A stretch of DNA of 64,000 bases from NCBI GenBank assembly GCA_963755085.1, contig CAVWIN010000014.1, forward strand, positions 429,926 through 493,925. Direction: 5' to 3'. The notes under the pieces are model-generated. The model was not told where the DNA came from and ran no database searches. It saw only the letters and a program-made list of their open reading frames with translations. The stretch comes from JACVRM01 sp963755085. Lineage in GTDB: Bacteria > Actinomycetota > Thermoleophilia > Gaiellales > Gaiellaceae. Within the stretch, counting starts at the first letter, position 1; the number at the start of each line of letters is the position of its first letter. The translations under genes and the position numbers were made by a program. Below, in pieces: positions 16,457 through 25,620 of the stretch.

Positions 16457-18106
16457 GTGACCGCCCGCGTAGCCGCACTCGTCCTCCTCGTCGCCGTGCT
16501 CGTGCCCGCTGCAGCCGGTGCGAAGACGTCGGATTCGAGCCCCGTGGACCTGGCCAAGCTCGTCTCGCCGCGGTTCGTCGTCACCGGCCACGGGTGGGGC
16601 CACGGCGTCGGTCTCAGCCAGTGGGGCACGTACGGCTACGCGAAAGCCGGCGTCACGTATCCCAAGATCCTCGCGCACTACTACCCGCATACGACGCTCG
16701 GCCCGGCGACGCTCCGCCGCGTCCGCGTCTTGCTCACGCAGAACGCGGCGTCCGTCGTCATCGCGTCCGACGACGACATGCACGTGAAGGACGCGAACGG
16801 CGACTCGCACACTCTCGCCGGCGGTTCGTACACCCTGAAGCCCGGGCTGAAGCTCCCTGTCGACGCTCGTGCCAAGCCGCAGAAGCTCGACGGCCCGCTC
16901 ACCTTCGTCGCCCGCTCGCAGCCGCTCTCGCTGGGCGGACGGGCCTTTCGGGGCCAGTTCGAGGTCAGCGTCACGGCTGGCAAGCTCCAGGTGATCGATG
17001 TGGTCGGGCTTGCGCAGTATCTGTACGGAGTGGTCCCGTCCGAGGTGCCGGACGACTGGCCTGCCGAGGCGCTGAAGACGCAGGCGGTCGTGGCGCGGTC
17101 GTACGCGCTCTCGCACCTGCAGACGGGCGGCGGCTTCGACCTCTACTCCGACACGCGCAGCCAGCTGTACCGGGGCATCGCCGCGGAGGTCGACTCGACG
17201 ACCGCCGCCGTCGACGCGACCGCCGGCCAGGTCGTGCTCTACAACGGCAAGGTGGCCTCGACCTATTACTTCTCCACCTCGGGCGGCCGCACGGCCGCGA
17301 TTCAGGACGTGTGGCCGGCCTCGCCGCCTGTGCCATACCTCGTGTCGGTTCCCGACCCGTACGACAGGGCCTCGCCCTACCACGACTGGACGCCGGCCGC
17401 GATCAGCCCGGACAAGCTCGCCAAGGTGCTGAAGATGAGCGGCCCCGTCCTGGATGTCCGTATGACCATGAACGGGTCGCAGCGCGTCGCCCAGATTGCC
17501 GGCCTCGGGCCGAACGGGACGGTCGGTCCCGCGGTCGACGCCGCCGACTTCCGAACGGCGCTCGGCCTGCGCTCGACGTGGTTCACGATCGGCGAGCTCG
17601 GGCTTGTCCAGCCGGCCGCGCCGGTCGCCTACGGGACGCTGTTTTCGCTGACCGGGCTCGCGCGCGCCGTCGGCAGTGTCACCGTCGAGCAGCAGCAGGC
17701 CGGTTCGACGATCTGGACGGCCGTGAGCACGGTCGCGCCTCGCAGCGACGGGATGGTGTCGGTGGCGCTGACGCCGACCGCGACCACGCAGTACCGGCTC
17801 AGGACCGACGTCGTGAAGAGCAAACCGGTCACCGTGACGGTCATGCCGCTGGTGAAGATGCAGGCGGCGCACGACGGCACCGGCGTCGTCGGCTCGGCGC
17901 ACCCGGCGCGACCTGGCACCATCGTGCAGGTGCAGCGACGTTCTGCAGCGGGCTGGAGGCCGGTCGCCGGGGCTCCCATGAACACGGCCGGGCGCTGGCG
18001 CGCGACCGTCGACCTGCTCCCCGGGGCGTACCGGGCCCGTCTGCCTGCGAGCAACGGCCTCGCCGCCGCGACGAGCGCGGTCCTTGCTGTCGCCAACTTG
18101 CCGTGA
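16457..18106 (+). CDS. Secreted SpoIID/LytB-domain protein
   Basis: 549-residue exported protein with a signal peptide (ARVAALVLLVAVLVPAAAGA). The SpoIID/LytB domain at about residues 35-310 shows GHGWGHGVGLSQWG, YLYGVVPSEVPDDWPAEAL, TQAVVARSYAL and a STSGG motif near residue 270. SpoIID-type proteins are glycan-chain transglycosylases acting on stripped peptidoglycan. The remaining 230 residues are Thr/Val-rich beta domains, probably for wall or surface binding. GTG at 16457 is chosen since it begins the signal peptide; the open frame upstream has none. It is coupled by GTGA to a subtilase. A role in endospores is not implied; many non-sporulating actinobacteria have the domain. Confidence 0.85.
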   Translation: MTARVAALVLLVAVLVPAAAGAKTSDSSPVDLAKLVSPRFVVTGHGWGHGVGLSQWGTYGYAKAGVTYPKILAHYYPHTTLGPATLRRVRVLLTQNAASVVIASDDDMHVKDANGDSHTLAGGSYTLKPGLKLPVDARAKPQKLDGPLTFVARSQPLSLGGRAFRGQFEVSVTAGKLQVIDVVGLAQYLYGVVPSEVPDDWPAEALKTQAVVARSYALSHLQTGGGFDLYSDTRSQLYRGIAAEVDSTTAAVDATAGQVVLYNGKVASTYYFSTSGGRTAAIQDVWPASPPVPYLVSVPDPYDRASPYHDWTPAAISPDKLAKVLKMSGPVLDVRMTMNGSQRVAQIAGLGPNGTVGPAVDAADFRTALGLRSTWFTIGELGLVQPAAPVAYGTLFSLTGLARAVGSVTVEQQQAGSTIWTAVSTVAPRSDGMVSVALTPTATTQYRLRTDVVKSKPVTVTVMPLVKMQAAHDGTGVVGSAHPARPGTIVQVQRRSAAGWRPVAGAPMNTAGRWRATVDLLPGAYRARLPASNGLAAATSAVLAVANLP

Positions 18107-19713
18107 AGACCGTCCTCGCAGCCGCCGCGGTCGCCCTCGCTCTTGCGGGGCCGGCGTGGGGCGGCCGCTACGCGATCGGGCTCGAGCGCGGCGCCTCCGC
18201 GGACGCCGTCGCCGCCCGGATCGAAGCCCAGACGGGCTCCCCGGTCTCGCGCCTTGCTCCCTTCGCCCTCGTCGCGAACGCCCCGGTCGCGTCCTCGACA
18301 CCCGGCGTCTCCTACGTGGAGCATCTGGAGCGCGACCGCGTCCTGGCGTTCACGCCGAACGACCCGATGCTGAGGCACCAGTGGTACATCTCGGCGATCC
18401 ACGCGTTCGACGCCTGGCCGACGTGGCCGGTGCGGCCCACGCTCGGCACCGTCAAGGTGGCGATCGTCGACTCCGGGATCGACGCCTCGCACCCGGAGCT
18501 CGCCGACCGCATCGACGACGCGCAGAGCTTCGTCCCTGACTCGCCCAACCCGCGCCAGGACTCGATCGGGCACGGCACCTTCGTCGCTGGGCTGATCGCG
18601 GCGCAGCTGAACAACGGCACCGGCATCGCCGGCATCGGCTTTTCCGCGCGGCTGCTCATCGCCAAGGTCGTGCGCGCCGACGGGACGATCAGCCCGGAGG
18701 CGGAGGCGCGTGCGATCCGCTGGGCAGCGAACAGCGGCGCCCGTGTCATCAACCTGAGCCTTGCGGCCCTCCGGGACCCCGGTGACCCGTCCGACGAGTA
18801 CTCGCAGCTGGAGGCCGACGCCGTCCAGTACGCGGTTTCGAAGGGCGCGCTCGTCGTCGCGGCCGTCGGCAACGGTGAGGGCGCGACCAAGCTGCCGTGG
18901 CGCTGGGCGAGCTACCCGGCCGCGCTGCCGCACGTGCTCGGCGTCAGCGCCACTGCGTTGGACGGCAGCGTCCCGGACTTCTCGAACGGCGACCCGATCT
19001 ACAACGACATCGCGGCCCCGGGCATGGGCATCCTGTCCACGGTGCCGCGCGACCTGAACACCGACAAGCCGCAGTGCCAGGGCTACTCGAGCTGCGGCCC
19101 CGACGACTTCCGCCACGGCGACGGGACATCGTTCGCGGCGGCAGAGGTGTCCGCCGCCGCGGCGGAGCTAATCGCGGCCAATCCAGACCTGCAGCCCGAC
19201 CAGGTCGAGGCGATCCTCGAGCGCTCGGCCGACGACATGACCACCGCCGGCGGCTGCGAGCGCTGCAGCGTCGGCCGCGACGACGCGAGCGGCTGGGGCA
19301 TGCTGGACATCCAGGGCGCCCAGAACCGTGTGGGGCTGAAGCCCGCGCCCGACGACTACGAGCCCAACGACGACGTCGGCACCAACGCGTACACGCCGCT
19401 GCCCGGCGAGCAGACGCTGAGGGCGACGCTCGACGCCTGGGACGACCCGAACGACGTGTACCGGGTCTTCCTCAAGGACGGCCAGCAGCTCCGGGTCGGC
19501 CTGAACGCCGTCACGACGGGCGCGACGGTGTCGCTGCTACGCCCGGGCACCCGGACCATTGCGCTACCGGGCAAGCCTCTGGCGCAGCGCTCGGTTGCTT
19601 CGGGCAAGCTGGCGGTGTTCAAGTACCGCGCCACCGACCGCGGCTGGTACTTCGTGGAGGTGACCGCCGCGACGGCCCAGGCGGGCAGCTACACGCTTCG
19701 GCTCAAGCGCTAG
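18103..19713 (+). CDS. Secreted subtilisin-family (S8) serine protease
   Basis: 536-residue exported subtilase. A signal peptide of about 20 residues (ending AGPAWG) is followed by a short inhibitor-like propeptide (to about residue 85). The catalytic triad is Asp123 (AIVDSGID), His157 (GHGTFVAG) and Ser343 (GTSFAAAEVS); the oxyanion Asn lies in VVAAVGNGEG. The usual GTSMAxP Pro is Ala here. The last 120 residues start DDYEPNDDVG and look like a PPC-type beta-sandwich. GTG at 18103 overlaps the SpoIID-like gene's stop. The pair could process and remodel the envelope together. The 3' end overlaps the convergent acetyltransferase by 11 bases. Confidence 0.9.
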   Translation: MKTVLAAAAVALALAGPAWGGRYAIGLERGASADAVAARIEAQTGSPVSRLAPFALVANAPVASSTPGVSYVEHLERDRVLAFTPNDPMLRHQWYISAIHAFDAWPTWPVRPTLGTVKVAIVDSGIDASHPELADRIDDAQSFVPDSPNPRQDSIGHGTFVAGLIAAQLNNGTGIAGIGFSARLLIAKVVRADGTISPEAEARAIRWAANSGARVINLSLAALRDPGDPSDEYSQLEADAVQYAVSKGALVVAAVGNGEGATKLPWRWASYPAALPHVLGVSATALDGSVPDFSNGDPIYNDIAAPGMGILSTVPRDLNTDKPQCQGYSSCGPDDFRHGDGTSFAAAEVSAAAAELIAANPDLQPDQVEAILERSADDMTTAGGCERCSVGRDDASGWGMLDIQGAQNRVGLKPAPDDYEPNDDVGTNAYTPLPGEQTLRATLDAWDDPNDVYRVFLKDGQQLRVGLNAVTTGATVSLLRPGTRTIALPGKPLAQRSVASGKLAVFKYRATDRGWYFVEVTAATAQAGSYTLRLKR

Positions 19714-20353
19714 CCAGAAGCTCTTCGTCGGGCACGTCGCGCAGCACGCGCGCGGGATTCCCGACAACGACCACGCGCGGCGGCACGTCGCGCACGACGA
19801 CCGCGCCGGCCCCGACGAACGCCTCCTCGCCGACCTCGACGCCCGGGCAGAGAACGGCGCCGCCACCGACACGTGCGCCGCGTCGGATCGTCGGCCCGCG
19901 CAGCAGCTTCTTCCGCTTCTCCGTGCGCCCCATGAAGTTGTCGTTCGTCGTGACGACGCACGGGGCGATGAACACGTCTTCTTCGAGCGTCGAGTACGCG
20001 GTGATGTAGGCGTCCGCCTGGATCCGCGTCATTGCGCCGATGGTCGTGTCGTTCTCGACCAGCGAGCCGCGGCCGATGACGACGTCGTCGCCGACCGTCA
20101 CGCGCTCGCGCAGGCAGGCCTGGTCGCCGACGATGACCCGCTCGCCGAGCCGGCTGCCCGCGAACACGATCGCGCCGGTCGAGACGATCGTCCCGGCCCC
20201 GATCTCGAGCGGCGGCAGCTCCTCGCGCTTCGCGGTCGAGCGCGGAGACAGCGACGGCTGCTTGCCGAGCACGGCCCCGTCTCCGATCACGCAGCCGTCT
20301 CCGATCACCGTGCCGGGGTAGATGACGACGTGCTCACCGGTCGTGAAGCTCAC
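19703..20353 (-). CDS. Left-handed beta-helix N-acetyltransferase (WbpD/WlbB-like)
   Basis: 216-residue hexapeptide-repeat acyltransferase. The repeats (VIGDGCVIGDGAVLG, TVGDDVVIGRGSLV, IGAMTRIQADAYI) wind from residue 10 to 190, with NDNFMGRTEKRKK as the catalytic-site loop and VVGNPARVLRDVP at the end. In the WbpA-B-E-D-I pathway the enzyme acetylates the 3-amino group of UDP-GlcNAc3NA. The GTG start at 20353 overlaps the stop of the oxidoreductase by four bases. It is last in a three-gene minus-strand operon with an oxidoreductase and a 2-epimerase. Substrate assignment rests on this context. Confidence 0.82.
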   Translation of the reverse strand: MSFTTGEHVVIYPGTVIGDGCVIGDGAVLGKQPSLSPRSTAKREELPPLEIGAGTIVSTGAIVFAGSRLGERVIVGDQACLRERVTVGDDVVIGRGSLVENDTTIGAMTRIQADAYITAYSTLEEDVFIAPCVVTTNDNFMGRTEKRKKLLRGPTIRRGARVGGGAVLCPGVEVGEEAFVGAGAVVVRDVPPRVVVVGNPARVLRDVPDEELLASA

Positions 20354-21330
20354 GCGGCGCCGACCGCCGACAGGGAGTCGGTGAGCCGCTCCAGCGCGCG
20401 GACGACCATCGCGCCGTCGTTCGCGACCTTGCGCCGGTCGTCCTCGCCGCGCACGAGGCGCAGGAACTCCTGGCACTCGAGCCGCAGCGGCTCGTCCGTC
20501 GGGATCTTCGGGATGTAGATGTCGCCGCTGCGCGTCTGCCACTCGCCGTACGTCTCGGCGCGCTTCCACGGCGCCTTCTCGTAGACGGTCACCTTGCGCT
20601 CGAGCTCCATGTCGTCGAAGACGGCCATTTTGTGGTCGCCGACGACGGTCATCCGCCGCATCTTGTGCGGGTCGAGCCACGACAGGTGCATGTGCGCGAT
20701 CTTCCCCGAGGGGAAGCGCAGGTAGCAGAAGACGACGTCCTCGACGCCCTCGGTCAGGAAGTCGCGGCCGTGCGCGACGGCCTCGACCGGGTCCTCGTCG
20801 AGCAGGTACAGGATCACCGACAGGTCGTGGACGCCGAGCGACCACAGCGCGTTCTCGTTGGTGCGCACGATCCCGAGGTTCTGGCGGTTGCCGTAGATGC
20901 ACAGCACGTCGCCGAGCTCGCCGGAGTCGATCAGCTGCTTCAGCTTGCGCACGCCGGGGTGGTAGAGCAGCAGGTGGCCCGGCATGAGCGTCAGGTCGCG
21001 CTCCGCGGCGATCGCGACAAGCTCCTCCATCTCGTCGCCGTGCATTGCCGGCGGCTTCTCGACCAGGACGTGCTTGCCGGCCTCGAGCGCCCGCTTGGCG
21101 AGGGGGTAGTGCGTCGGAACCGGCGTGGCGATGACGACCGCCTCGAGCTCCGGGTCGGCGAGCAGGTCGTCGAGGCCGCCCGTGAACCGCGCCTGCGGGT
21201 AGCGTGCAGCAAACCGTTCGCGCGCCTCCCGATCCGCGTCGCAGAGCCACGTGAGCGTGCCCAGGTCGTCGAAGTTCCGCGCCAGGTTCGGGCCCCAGTA
21301 GCCGAGGCCGACCACGCCGACGGTGGTCAC
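20350..21330 (-). CDS. Gfo/Idh/MocA oxidoreductase (WbpB/WlbA-like)
   Basis: 326-residue NAD(P)-dependent sugar oxidoreductase. The Rossmann motif is VGLGYWGPNLARNF, followed by VVIATPVPTHYPLA, the EKP motif (VEKPPAMH) and a C-terminal domain with NENALWSLGVHDLSVILYLL carrying the conserved His. In the WbpB/WlbA branch the substrate is UDP-GlcNAc-uronic acid, oxidised at C3. Neighbours are a WbpD-like acetyltransferase and a UDP-HexNAc 2-epimerase. GTG at 21330 overlaps the epimerase stop by GTGA. No 3-aminotransferase (WbpE) or UDP-GlcNAc 6-dehydrogenase (WbpA) is present nearby. Confidence 0.85.
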   Translation of the reverse strand: MTTVGVVGLGYWGPNLARNFDDLGTLTWLCDADREARERFAARYPQARFTGGLDDLLADPELEAVVIATPVPTHYPLAKRALEAGKHVLVEKPPAMHGDEMEELVAIAAERDLTLMPGHLLLYHPGVRKLKQLIDSGELGDVLCIYGNRQNLGIVRTNENALWSLGVHDLSVILYLLDEDPVEAVAHGRDFLTEGVEDVVFCYLRFPSGKIAHMHLSWLDPHKMRRMTVVGDHKMAVFDDMELERKVTVYEKAPWKRAETYGEWQTRSGDIYIPKIPTDEPLRLECQEFLRLVRGEDDRRKVANDGAMVVRALERLTDSLSAVGAA

Positions 21331-22391
21331 GTCGTCTCCTTCATCGGCGCGAGCATAGACAGCGCCGTCGCGATCCTCGCCGAGGCATGACCGTCGCCGT
21401 ACAGTGGCGGCAGGCTGTCAGGGATGTGCGCCGAGCGGACGGCGTCGGCGAGCGCGCCCGGGTCGGCGTCGACGAGCACGTTGGCGCCCAGCTCGACGGT
21501 GTCGGCCCATTCGGTCGAGGGGCGCGCGGTCACGCAGGGGACGCCGTACCAGTAGGCCTCCTTCTGCAGCCCGCCGGAGTCCGTGACGATCACCCGGGCC
21601 TGCGACGCAAGCGCGGCCAGGTCGAGGTAGCCGAGCGGCTCCGAGAGCGCGACGTTCGGCGGCACCTCGCTGAGGCGCGAGCGCGTGCGCGGGTGCGCGG
21701 GGAAGACGACCGGCTCCGCGAGCCGCCCAAGGGCGTCGGTGATGGCGCGAAGCCGCGTCGGCTCGACGTTCGCCTCGCGGTGGATGGTCGCGAGCACGTA
21801 CCGCCCGGGCTCGACCGCGAACCGATCGAGCGCGCCGGAGCGCTCCCGCGCGATCGGAGCCAGGCGGAGGGTCGCGTCCAGCATCACGTCGCCGACGACC
21901 TCGATTCGGCCGTCCACGCCCTCGCGGGCGAGTGTCTGCGCCGAGCGCTCGTCCGGGCAGAGGAGCAGCGCCGCGAGGCGGTCGGTCTCAACCCGGTTGT
22001 GCTCCTCGGGCATCGACCAGTCGCCACTGCGGAGCCCTGCTTCGACGTGCGCGACGGGCACGTCGAGCCCCCGCCCGGCGCGCGCGCCCGCGAGCGTCGA
22101 GTTGGTGTCGCCGTAGACGATCAGCCAGTCGGGGTCCTCACCGCGCATCACGTCCTCGAGCGCCGGCTGCGCGCGTGCGAGCATCTCGTTGCGTGGGAGC
22201 CCGCCGAAGTCGAGGCGGTGGGCGGGCGGAGCGAGGCCGAGTTCTTCGAAGAAGATCTCGGAGAGCGCGCGGTCGTAATGCTGTCCGGTGTGGACCACGA
22301 TCTCGTCCTGGCCGGCCTCTCGGAGGGCCTCCGAAAGCGGGCCCGACTTGATGAACTGCGGCCGGTTGCCGACGACGGTCACGATCTTCAC
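21327..22391 (-). CDS. UDP-N-acetylglucosamine 2-epimerase family (WecB/WbpI)
   Basis: 354-residue non-hydrolysing 2-epimerase with GT-B fold. Family marks are VVGNRPQFIKSGPLS at the N-terminus, HTGQHYD, YGDTNSTLAGA, HVEAGLRSGDWSMPEEHNR with the catalytic Glu/His region, TIHREANVE and the UDP-binding DSGGLQKEA. The start is the GTG at 22391, giving VKIVTVVGNR. Codons further upstream have no homologous residues. First gene of the operon with the WbpB- and WbpD-like genes, which makes the WbpI substrate (UDP-2,3-diacetamido-glucuronate to the manno form) as likely as UDP-GlcNAc. Confidence 0.88.
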   Translation of the reverse strand: MKIVTVVGNRPQFIKSGPLSEALREAGQDEIVVHTGQHYDRALSEIFFEELGLAPPAHRLDFGGLPRNEMLARAQPALEDVMRGEDPDWLIVYGDTNSTLAGARAGRGLDVPVAHVEAGLRSGDWSMPEEHNRVETDRLAALLLCPDERSAQTLAREGVDGRIEVVGDVMLDATLRLAPIARERSGALDRFAVEPGRYVLATIHREANVEPTRLRAITDALGRLAEPVVFPAHPRTRSRLSEVPPNVALSEPLGYLDLAALASQARVIVTDSGGLQKEAYWYGVPCVTARPSTEWADTVELGANVLVDADPGALADAVRSAHIPDSLPPLYGDGHASARIATALSMLAPMKETT

Positions 22392-22536
22392 GCGGCCGAG
22401 CCTAGTGACGGCGAGCGACGTTCCGCGGAAGGCGGTGGCGGGGAGGCTAATGACGAGCTGGCCGCTTCCTGGGCAGCGCCAGCCGGCGTGTAGAACGAAG
22501 GCGCCGGCTAGAATGGCCGCACGCTGCGCTCCCGCC

Positions 22537-22962
22537 TCAGTCGAATCCGAGCGAGCGGGCGGCCGTGAGAACGCACTCCTCGTCCTCGGCCGCGGTGGCA
22601 CCGCTTGCGCCCAGTCCACCCACGAGCTCGCCGTCCACAAGCAGCGGGATGCCGCCGGCGTAGACGACGATGCGAGAGTCGGTGGTGTTCCACGCCCAGT
22701 CGTCCCCACCCGGCTGCGTGCTGTCCATGAAGGCCGCCGTCCGCGTCCCCCAGAGGACCGAGGTGTACGCCTTCCCGAGCGCGAGCTTCATGGCGCCGAG
22801 CGCCGTGCCGTCCATCCGCTGACTGGCGAGGACATGACCCCCGTCGTCGACGACGGCAGCCGCGAGCGAGAGCCCGCGCAACGCGGCCTCGTCACGAACG
22901 CGCGCCAACAGAGCGAGGGCGATGTCCAGCGAGACCTGGCGCCGTTCGCGCAGCCCGTCCAC
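22537..22962 (-). CDS. HbpS/GlcG-like protein (DUF336 family)
   Basis: 141-residue protein of the GlcG/HbpS family (haem-binding or glycolate-utilisation associated). It has SLAAAVVDDGGHVLASQRMDG near residue 35, KAYTSVLWG, and GGIPLLVDGELVGGLGASGA near residue 110, in the family order. It lacks a signal peptide, unlike secreted HbpS. The start is the GTG at 22962. It is divergent from the aldehyde dehydrogenase, with 64 bases between the starts. Such genes often travel with oxidoreductases of small-molecule catabolism; the precise role is unknown. Confidence 0.8.
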   Translation of the reverse strand: MDGLRERRQVSLDIALALLARVRDEAALRGLSLAAAVVDDGGHVLASQRMDGTALGAMKLALGKAYTSVLWGTRTAAFMDSTQPGGDDWAWNTTDSRIVVYAGGIPLLVDGELVGGLGASGATAAEDEECVLTAARSLGFD

Positions 22963-23026
22963 CCGACGATCTTACGGTTGCTCCCGCTCCCTCGTAGACT
23001 GAGCCGTCACCGAGGGAGGAGTCGGC

Positions 23027-24487
23027 ATGGCTATCACGGTTCGGGCGCTCGACAACTTCGTCGGCGGAGCCTGGGTCCCGGCGAGCAGCGACCACGCGCG
23101 TCGCATCGTTTCGCCGGTCACGGGCGATGTGATCGCCGAGGCGCCGGATGCGAGCCGGTCGGACGTCGACCGCGCGGTTGCGGCCGCGCGCGCGGCGCAA
23201 CCCGGCTGGGCCGCGCGGACGGCCTGGGAGCGCGCCGAGATCTGTCACGCGATCGCCGATCTGATCGACGAGCGGCGGGAGGAGTTCGCACACGCGCTCA
23301 CGCTCGAGCAGGGCAAGCCCTACGAGGCCGAGGCGCTGCCGGACATCGACGAGACGGCTGAGAACTTCCGGATCGCCGCCGAGGACGTCAAGCGGATGGA
23401 GACGGCGATCATCCCGTCGCGCGACGCGGGCAAGCGCATCCTCACGTTCCGCAAGCCGAACGGCGTCTACGCGTCGATCACGCCGTGGAACTTCCCGACG
23501 CTGATCCCGGTCGAGCTGATCGCGCCGGGCATCGCTGCGGGCAACACGCTGGTGGTGAAGCCGTCCGAGTGGACGCCGGTGGCGATGGCGAACTTCATGC
23601 AGATCATGGCCGACGCCGGTCTGCCGGACGGCGTCGTGAACCTCGTCTACGGCGGAGGCGAGGTAGGGGAGATGCTCGTCACACATCCCGGCGTCGACTG
23701 CATCGGCTTCGTCGGCTCGCACGTGACCGCCGAGAAGATCGTGCGCGCGGCCGGTCTCAAGCGCTCCCTGATCGAGGCGAGCGGCAACGGCCCGGTCGTC
23801 GTCTGCGAGGACGCTGACCTCGCGCGCGCCGCCGAGGGTGCCGTCTTCGGTGGCTTCTTCTGCGCGGGACAGGTCTGCTGCGCCACCGAGCGCGTGCTCG
23901 TCCACGAAGGCGTGCACGACGCATTCCTCGAGCAGGTCCTGCGCGTCGCAGCCGAGTGGTCGCTCGGCGACCCCTTCGACGCGGCGACCAAGGTCGGGCC
24001 GATGAACAACGAGCCGACGGCGCGGAAGATGGACGACCACCTCGCCGACGCGGTCGCGAAAGGCGCGACCGTCGTTCTCGGCGGTGCGCGCGACGCCGGC
24101 AGGCCGACGGATCTCTATTACCAGCCGACCGTGCTCGCCGACGTCGCCCTCGACACCCTCGTCAACCGCGAGGAGACGTTCGGGCCCATCGTCCCGCTGA
24201 TCCGCGTGTCGTCGGACGACGAGGCGCTCCGGGTCGCGAACGACTCGCATCTCGGGCTGCAGGCGGCCGTGTACACGTCCGATCTCAGCCGGGCATTCCG
24301 CTACGCCGACGGCCTTCGCGCAGGCAACGTCGTCGTCAACGACTCGACCGACTACTGGGAGGCACACGAGCCCTTCGGTGGGGCGTCCGGGACGCGGACG
24401 GGCTGGGGGCGGATCGGCGGTCGCTACACGATGCTCGACATGACCGACCTGAAGACGGTCGTGCTCGACGTCGGCGTACCAGGTTGA
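23027..24487 (+). CDS. NAD(P)-dependent aldehyde dehydrogenase
   Basis: 486-residue ALDH superfamily enzyme, full length. The substrate-gate motif TPWNFPTLIPVELIAPGI is near residue 152, NAD binding uses VKPSEWTP and FVGS, the general base Glu is in LIEASGNGP, and the nucleophile is Cys284 in CAGQVCCATER (two adjacent Cys). The family's ELGGNNP reads EASGNGP. ATG at 23027 follows GGGAGGAG by seven bases. Placed before potA in a locus with a polyamine transporter and an FAD amine oxidase, it probably oxidises the aminoaldehyde from amine oxidation to the acid. Substrate is inferred. Confidence 0.9.
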   Translation: MAITVRALDNFVGGAWVPASSDHARRIVSPVTGDVIAEAPDASRSDVDRAVAAARAAQPGWAARTAWERAEICHAIADLIDERREEFAHALTLEQGKPYEAEALPDIDETAENFRIAAEDVKRMETAIIPSRDAGKRILTFRKPNGVYASITPWNFPTLIPVELIAPGIAAGNTLVVKPSEWTPVAMANFMQIMADAGLPDGVVNLVYGGGEVGEMLVTHPGVDCIGFVGSHVTAEKIVRAAGLKRSLIEASGNGPVVVCEDADLARAAEGAVFGGFFCAGQVCCATERVLVHEGVHDAFLEQVLRVAAEWSLGDPFDAATKVGPMNNEPTARKMDDHLADAVAKGATVVLGGARDAGRPTDLYYQPTVLADVALDTLVNREETFGPIVPLIRVSSDDEALRVANDSHLGLQAAVYTSDLSRAFRYADGLRAGNVVVNDSTDYWEAHEPFGGASGTRTGWGRIGGRYTMLDMTDLKTVVLDVGVPG

Positions 24488-24504
24488 GCTCACCTCATCC
24501 GCCG

Positions 24505-25620
24505 GTGTCCGACGAGCCGACGATCGCGATCGCCCTCGAGGGCGTGAGCAAGCGCTTCGGCCGCGCCGCGGCCGTCCAGGACGTGAACCTCAGGATCGAC
24601 GAGGGCGAGTTCTTCTCGCTGCTCGGGCCGAGCGGCTGCGGCAAGACGACGACGCTGCGGATGATCGCCGGTTTCGAGGTGCCCGACGACGGCCGCATCC
24701 TCCTGCAGGGAGCGGACGTGACCTCCGTGCTGCCCAGCCGCCGCCCGGTCAACATGGTGTTCCAGCAGTACGCGCTCTTCCCGCACATGTCGATCTACGA
24801 CAACATCGCCTTCGGGCTGAAGGTCAAGGGGATCCCGCGCAGCCAGCACCGCGGGCGCATCGAGCAGCTGCTGCGGATGGTGCAGCTCGAGGGGCTCGAG
24901 CGGCGCCGGCCCCGCCAGCTCTCGGGGGGCCAGCAGCAGCGGGTCGCCCTCGCGCGCGCTCTCGTGAACCGGCCGGCGGCGCTGCTCCTGGACGAGCCGC
25001 TGGGAGCGCTCGACGTGAAGCTGCGCAGGCAGATGCAGCACCTGCTGAAGGGCCTGCAGCACGAGCTCGGAACGACATTCGTCCACGTCACCCACGACCA
25101 GGAGGAGGCGCTCGCGATGTCGGACCGCATCGCCGTCATGAACGGCGGCCGGGTCGAGCAGGTCGGCAGCCCGCGCGAGATCTACGAGCGCCCGCAGACT
25201 GCCTTCGTCGCTGACTTCATCGGCTCGCTGAACGCCCTCCAGGTGACGGTGGACGAGCTCGTCGGCGACTACGCACTCGTGCGGATCGGCGAGCGTGAGC
25301 GGGTCGTGATCCCCGTCGAGCCTGGCGTCGCCGCCGGCGAGCCTGTGCGCGTCGCCGTGCGGCCTGAACGCGTCCGGATCGGGGCGGCCGGGGACGCGGC
25401 GCCCGAGGGCGGCTCCCGCCTGGAAGGCACGATCGGCGAGATCGTCTATCTCGGGATGTACACCCAGTTCCACGTCGAAACGCGGGCCGGCCGCGTCGTA
25501 TCCCACCGCCTCGCCGATGAGGTGCTCGCGCCGCTCGAAGTCGGCTCCCGCATCGTCCTCTCCTGGGCACCCGAGCACACCGCCGTGCTCGGCGACCCGA
25601 TTCCGGCCGACGGTCTCTAG
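24505..25620 (+). CDS. potA: Polyamine ABC transporter ATP-binding protein
   Basis: 371-residue PotA-type ATPase. Walker A is GPSGCGKTT (residues 41-49), with Q-loop QQYALFPHMS, signature LSGGQQQR, Walker B LLLDEPLGALD and the His switch VTHDQEEAL, followed by a C-terminal TOBE domain (about residues 280-370). GTG at 24505 is preferred over the TTG at 24484; both give the same domain. Cognate permeases and binding protein lie on the opposite strand just downstream and end against it: the two TAG stops share the palindrome CTAG (25617-25620). Confidence 0.9.
   Translation: MSDEPTIAIALEGVSKRFGRAAAVQDVNLRIDEGEFFSLLGPSGCGKTTTLRMIAGFEVPDDGRILLQGADVTSVLPSRRPVNMVFQQYALFPHMSIYDNIAFGLKVKGIPRSQHRGRIEQLLRMVQLEGLERRRPRQLSGGQQQRVALARALVNRPAALLLDEPLGALDVKLRRQMQHLLKGLQHELGTTFVHVTHDQEEALAMSDRIAVMNGGRVEQVGSPREIYERPQTAFVADFIGSLNALQVTVDELVGDYALVRIGERERVVIPVEPGVAAGEPVRVAVRPERVRIGAAGDAAPEGGSRLEGTIGEIVYLGMYTQFHVETRAGRVVSHRLADEVLAPLEVGSRIVLSWAPEHTAVLGDPIPADGL

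Noticed and set aside
16424..18301. A 625-residue open frame antisense to the SpoIID gene
   Set aside because: Arg-rich shadow with no motif; the plus strand has a signal peptide and SpoIID signatures.
22892..24493. A 533-residue minus-strand frame over the aldehyde dehydrogenase
   Set aside because: Shadow of the ALDH; no family motif.
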